Shown: positions 24,437 through 27,327 of the stretch, piece by piece
Numbering within the stretch: position 1 is the stretch's first letter
Layout of the letters: every line of letters starts with the position of its first letter
Origin: Spirochaetales bacterium
GTDB taxonomy: Bacteria; Spirochaetota; Spirochaetia; ARS1246
Assembly: GCA_002688185.1 (NCBI GenBank)
Contig: NZCE01000015.1
Coordinates: forward strand, 1 to 27,327
Direction of reading: 5' to 3'
DNA length: 27,327 nucleotides
Notes under the pieces: model-generated
Databases searched by the model: none
Seen by the model: the letters and a program-made list of their open reading frames with translations, nothing else
What the model was told of the DNA's origin: nothing
Program-made: the position numbers and the translations under genes

Positions 24437-25066
24437 TTAATTCATCGAAGGTTTAAAGCCGGTTTCAGCGATAATTTTATGCATACCTCCCAACTCGCCA
24501 AGAGCTTGGCGCCATTCCTCTTGAGGATTCGCTGAAAAAATATGTTTTACTGCGGCGGGGCGCACGATCCACGCTCCGCGGAGCATCTCCGTCTCGAGCT
24601 GTCCCGGGCTCCATCCCGCGTAGCCTGAATAGAGATTTATGGGAGGTCTAGCATCCTCCGGCAACTCTTGCCAATCGCCTTTTAAAAACTCCGTAAGAAC
24701 TGGAAAAACCGGTTCAAATACAACCTGCTCGAGGGGTGAAGAAGCCTGTTTGCTCCTCAAAATGTCTGGCAACCCTGAATGAATGGTAAAAAGATACTGG
24801 GGCTGTACCGGCCCCCCTTGGTATATGGATAGCTTCCCGGCGTCCGTATCTTCAAACTCTGTTACCACCTGCCCCAGCGTGACCTCGAGCTTTCTGTTGA
24901 TTACAAGCCCGAGGGCGCCTTTTTCATCATGGGTAATGAGCAATATTACCGTTTGCTGGAAGCTTGGATCGGTAAGCTCTACCTCGGATATAAGGAAATA
25001 CCCAGCCAGCCAACGTGGAGTACTCGGGTCATCTCCCCCTTTGGGATCTTCTTTAGGCTCTTTCAA
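24437..25066 (-). CDS. YqgE/AlgH family protein (UPF0301)
   Basis: 209 residues on the minus strand. The start is TTG (complement of 25064-25066) with GGAG eight bases upstream. The family signature is clear: LAGYFLISEVELTDPSFQQTV, LLITHDEKGALGLVINR, YQGGPVQPQYLFTIH, LYSGYAGWSPGQLETEM and GAWIVRPA. The molecular role of YqgE/AlgH is unsettled; in Pseudomonas it was linked to alginate regulation. An extra ~20 hydrophilic residues precede the conserved domain. It converges with dnaE2, 17 bases apart, with no clear terminator between. Confidence 0.92.
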   Translation of the reverse strand: MKEPKEDPKGGDDPSTPRWLAGYFLISEVELTDPSFQQTVILLITHDEKGALGLVINRKLEVTLGQVVTEFEDTDAGKLSIYQGGPVQPQYLFTIHSGLPDILRSKQASSPLEQVVFEPVFPVLTEFLKGDWQELPEDARPPINLYSGYAGWSPGQLETEMLRGAWIVRPAAVKHIFSANPQEEWRQALGELGGMHKIIAETGFKPSMN

Positions 25067-25134
25067 TGCCTATGCTCCAGCTCATGATGAATGTACAATA
25101 CTACGTCTGGCAAACCGGAGCAAGATAGAACTTG

Positions 25135-25875
25135 ATGAATAGGCCTTTTTGCGAATCACAATGTAAAGTCCTTTTTGCAGACGATGACATATGCGTGGTT
25201 CTTAAGCCCCCGGGCATGTTTGTTCATCCAAGCGCCCTGGACAGGAAACTCCCCGATTGCAGAACCTACCTAGAAGCAGAATATGGCACAACCATGTTTA
25301 ATGTCCACCGCATAGATCGGCCGGCGTCGGGCCTGGTGCTGTTTGCGCGTACCAAAACTGCAGCCGCAACGCTCTCGGCGCAATTTCGATTGAGAAAAGT
25401 GACAAAACGCTACCTGGCAATCGTGCGAGGACACATGGATAGTTCCATACTTATAGCGCATCCCCTTTCCCCGTATCAGGGCGCAAAGGCAGTCGATGCA
25501 GTATCCGTGGCGTCGTGCCTCGATCAGTCCGTTCTCAATGAGCCGGTTGGGATCTATCAGGAGGGATGGTTTTCGTTGACCCAAATCGTGCTCCAAAGTG
25601 GCCGGCGGCACCAAGCACGACGACATTTCAAGCATATCGGTCATCCTATAATCGGTGACACCCAGTACGGGGACAACCATCAGAATAGATTTATCCGGGA
25701 AAAGTTCGGGTTTATGCGTCTCTACCTACGCGCCTCGTTTTTGGCTTTTACCCACCCTTCTTCCCAACTGAAGATGATGTGTCATTCCGGCTTGCCCAGT
25801 TGGTGGCTCGAAATCCTCGGTGGATTGGGGCTTCGGGTGCCCTCAGAGATACCTACGGCGGCCGAAGTCAGGTAG
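25135..25875 (+). CDS. truC: tRNA pseudouridine synthase, TruC-like (RluA family)
   Basis: 246 residues from ATG 25135; a TTG at 25132 is in frame immediately before it and could be the start instead, being nearer the GGAG upstream. The RluA-family catalytic block reads NVHRIDRPASGLVLFA with D61 as the catalytic aspartate. LKPPGMFVHPS and SGRRHQARRHFKHIGHPIIGDTQYGDNHQNRFIREKF are the TruC-like parts, which point to U65 in the acceptor stem of tRNA in E. coli. Another RluA target cannot be excluded. It converges with the M24 gene, whose stop lies three bases beyond. Confidence 0.88.
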   Translation: MNRPFCESQCKVLFADDDICVVLKPPGMFVHPSALDRKLPDCRTYLEAEYGTTMFNVHRIDRPASGLVLFARTKTAAATLSAQFRLRKVTKRYLAIVRGHMDSSILIAHPLSPYQGAKAVDAVSVASCLDQSVLNEPVGIYQEGWFSLTQIVLQSGRRHQARRHFKHIGHPIIGDTQYGDNHQNRFIREKFGFMRLYLRASFLAFTHPSSQLKMMCHSGLPSWWLEILGGLGLRVPSEIPTAAEVR

Positions 25876-25878
25876 CTG

Positions 25879-27297
25879 TTATGCGCCGGTCAGCCGCATC
25901 GCCCTCCGTGGAGCCAGCAAAAATGGCGGCAAATACGCGGGAATATTCGAAAAAGGCAAAACCTCCGGTTTTAGTCTGATACCTATGGCTTGTAGCATAA
26001 AGTCCCTGCGGGCTTCTATGCGGGCCCAAGCATCCGGATAGTCCTCTCGTAACTGATCTCGTGTTGCCTCGTCTGCGAGGGCAATTCCCTCTTCTATGTT
26101 CGTGGTAAAATAGTCCGTTCCAGTGGCAGGTATCACATCAACCTGCAACGCCATTCCCGATTTGAGCACCTCAGAAGAGTCTTTGTAGATTGGGGAGTCG
26201 ACCCACTCGTCGAGGTGAATCAGATGGCCGGGATTGAGCGCGACACCGAAAAACGGATCTCCTATGCGGTCGTGAATGGTTTTGTATAATTCGCCACCCG
26301 TGACCCCGATGCCTACGCTTTCGTACCATGCCGCTATGGCCTGAAAATACGGCGCAACAAGCTTATCCACATAATCCCTAATGTTTTCCGGGAGCTCAAG
26401 CGGTGACTCGACAACAAACCCGGCACGGCAGGTGAGTGCGCCCCAGAGGCCGACGGCCGCCGTGAACGCATCTCCGGGTTGTATTAGGTTGGAGGAAGGA
26501 CTCCCCATGCCAAGGAAGGCCCGGTTACCCGAGGAAAGCATCGCGTGGCATGAAAGCGGCATCCCCGTGAGTCCAAGAAGATGGGCCGCTTCATATTCGC
26601 TCATTCCGGGAGTAAGCCCAAACAGGACGTTCTTTACTCCAAGAGACGCACGGCTTGCGGCGAACTCAAAGCAGGCAAGTTGCTCAATTTCATTTATGGA
26701 CCGCATCCCGGCTGATGAGTCCATAAGAATATAGTTGCCGTTCTTGACATGAGCCTTATCGCCCGTAGCCGATCGTAATTCGTCAGCAATAAAAGATGGA
26801 CAGTCGAGCACAGTATCCGGGTTTTCAAACTCACGGTCGTCAAAGTGCTTCCAACCCGCGGTTCCTACAGAGGATTTTTCGCCGATGCCGGCGTCCGCGA
26901 GAATCTCCGCGAGACTATCGCTCTCGCTGCGATCCTGTCCAAGGAGACTAAAGGTTTGGTAGAGGACTACATCCATTTCATCAATAATTGGGCTGCTATT
27001 TGCGTAGCCCAGCCCTTCATTTCCCACGAGAAGGAGCGGCTTTCTCGAATCGCTATTTGCTACAGGCAGGATAAATAAAGCCTCTTCAAATCTGGGATCG
27101 TAGCCGGTCAGATATCGCATATTGGCAAAATGCTCCCTGTCGCCGTATACAATAAAAAAATCGAAGTGCTCATTTCGTGCCCGTTCAACAAGGCCTGAGA
27201 TACGCCGAAGGTAGAGCTCCGCCGAAATCTGCGGCTCAGCCGACGGGAGGCCAAAATCAACTAGATCGATGTCTGCAAGCTCAGCTTTGCGGTTCAT
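25879..27297 (-). CDS. M24/creatinase-fold protein with degenerate metal site
   Basis: 472 residues on the minus strand, ATG complement at 27295-27297, preceded by AAGGATG. The N-terminal half is creatinase-like (VERARNEHFDFFIVYGDREHFANMRYLTGYDPRFEEALF), and the C-terminal half has the pita-bread outline (LMDSSAGMRSINEIEQLACFEFAASRASLGVKNVLFGLTPGMSEYEAA, LNPGHLIHLDEW, LKSGMALQVDVIPATG, IEEGIALAD). Active Xaa-Pro aminopeptidases use two Asp, one His and two Glu. Here the Asp pair is missing (GDAFTAAVGLWG near 275-286), and the first Glu is Asp387. The histidine (358 or 361) and the last Glu (402/403) remain. It may act on another substrate, bind a metal weakly, or be non-enzymatic. Confidence 0.8.
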   Translation of the reverse strand: MNRKAELADIDLVDFGLPSAEPQISAELYLRRISGLVERARNEHFDFFIVYGDREHFANMRYLTGYDPRFEEALFILPVANSDSRKPLLLVGNEGLGYANSSPIIDEMDVVLYQTFSLLGQDRSESDSLAEILADAGIGEKSSVGTAGWKHFDDREFENPDTVLDCPSFIADELRSATGDKAHVKNGNYILMDSSAGMRSINEIEQLACFEFAASRASLGVKNVLFGLTPGMSEYEAAHLLGLTGMPLSCHAMLSSGNRAFLGMGSPSSNLIQPGDAFTAAVGLWGALTCRAGFVVESPLELPENIRDYVDKLVAPYFQAIAAWYESVGIGVTGGELYKTIHDRIGDPFFGVALNPGHLIHLDEWVDSPIYKDSSEVLKSGMALQVDVIPATGTDYFTTNIEEGIALADEATRDQLREDYPDAWARIEARRDFMLQAIGIRLKPEVLPFSNIPAYLPPFLLAPRRAMRLTGA

Positions 27298-27327
27298 ATT
27301 TCATCCTTCATGCCCTCGTATGCACGC

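Overview
The window is 27.3 kb of bacterial chromosome, densely coding on both strands. Genes start with ATG, GTG or TTG, most have good Shine-Dalgarno sequences, and GC is moderate but patchy. I see no rRNA, tRNA, CRISPR array or intact insertion sequence. The taxon cannot be fixed from this stretch. The mix (STAND/LuxR ATPases with TPRs, a kinase-STAND protein, a two-domain Pta with DRTGG, ImuA-ImuB-DnaE2, GH38 mannosidase, YqgE, TruC) fits an uncultured environmental bacterium, perhaps an Actinobacteria- or Chloroflexi-like lineage. That placement is weak inference.

Left part (1-10.1 kb) looks accessory. It holds a 5'-truncated STAND-TPR-LuxR regulator, a small NTF2-like lipoprotein, a 112-bp element bounded by perfect 19-bp inverted repeats, and a single-chain MNT-HEPN protein that joins the two halves of a MntA/HepT toxin-antitoxin pair. 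These are followed by a 38-codon ORF translationally linked to a 1452-residue TIR - Ser/Thr kinase - STAND ATPase - TPR protein, itself overlapping by ATGA with an arylsulfotransferase-like beta-propeller gene. The giant gene changes codon style abruptly near 7570-7600, as if its signalling front half and TPR back half had different histories.

Middle part (10.1-15.9 kb): a PadR repressor with a symmetric operator over its promoter, with its usual partner, a HAAS-domain membrane protein. Then come phosphate acetyltransferase, a lactonase-fold protein, and a cyclic-nucleotide-binding-domain protein whose ligand pocket lacks the usual Arg. A rho-independent terminator closes the block.

Right part (15.9-27.3 kb): a GH38 alpha-mannosidase on the minus strand diverges from an overlapping imuA-imuB-dnaE2 mutasome operon. 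The operon has a consensus sigma70 promoter overlain by a dyad that is a candidate SOS operator, and it looks more AT-rich than its surroundings. YqgE/AlgH (minus), TruC (plus) and an M24/creatinase-fold protein with a degenerate metal site (minus) complete the window.

The most unusual items are the TIR-kinase-STAND-TPR gene with its peptide and sulfotransferase-like neighbours, and the fused MNT-HEPN protein just upstream. A defence or stress-signalling island is plausible but unproven.
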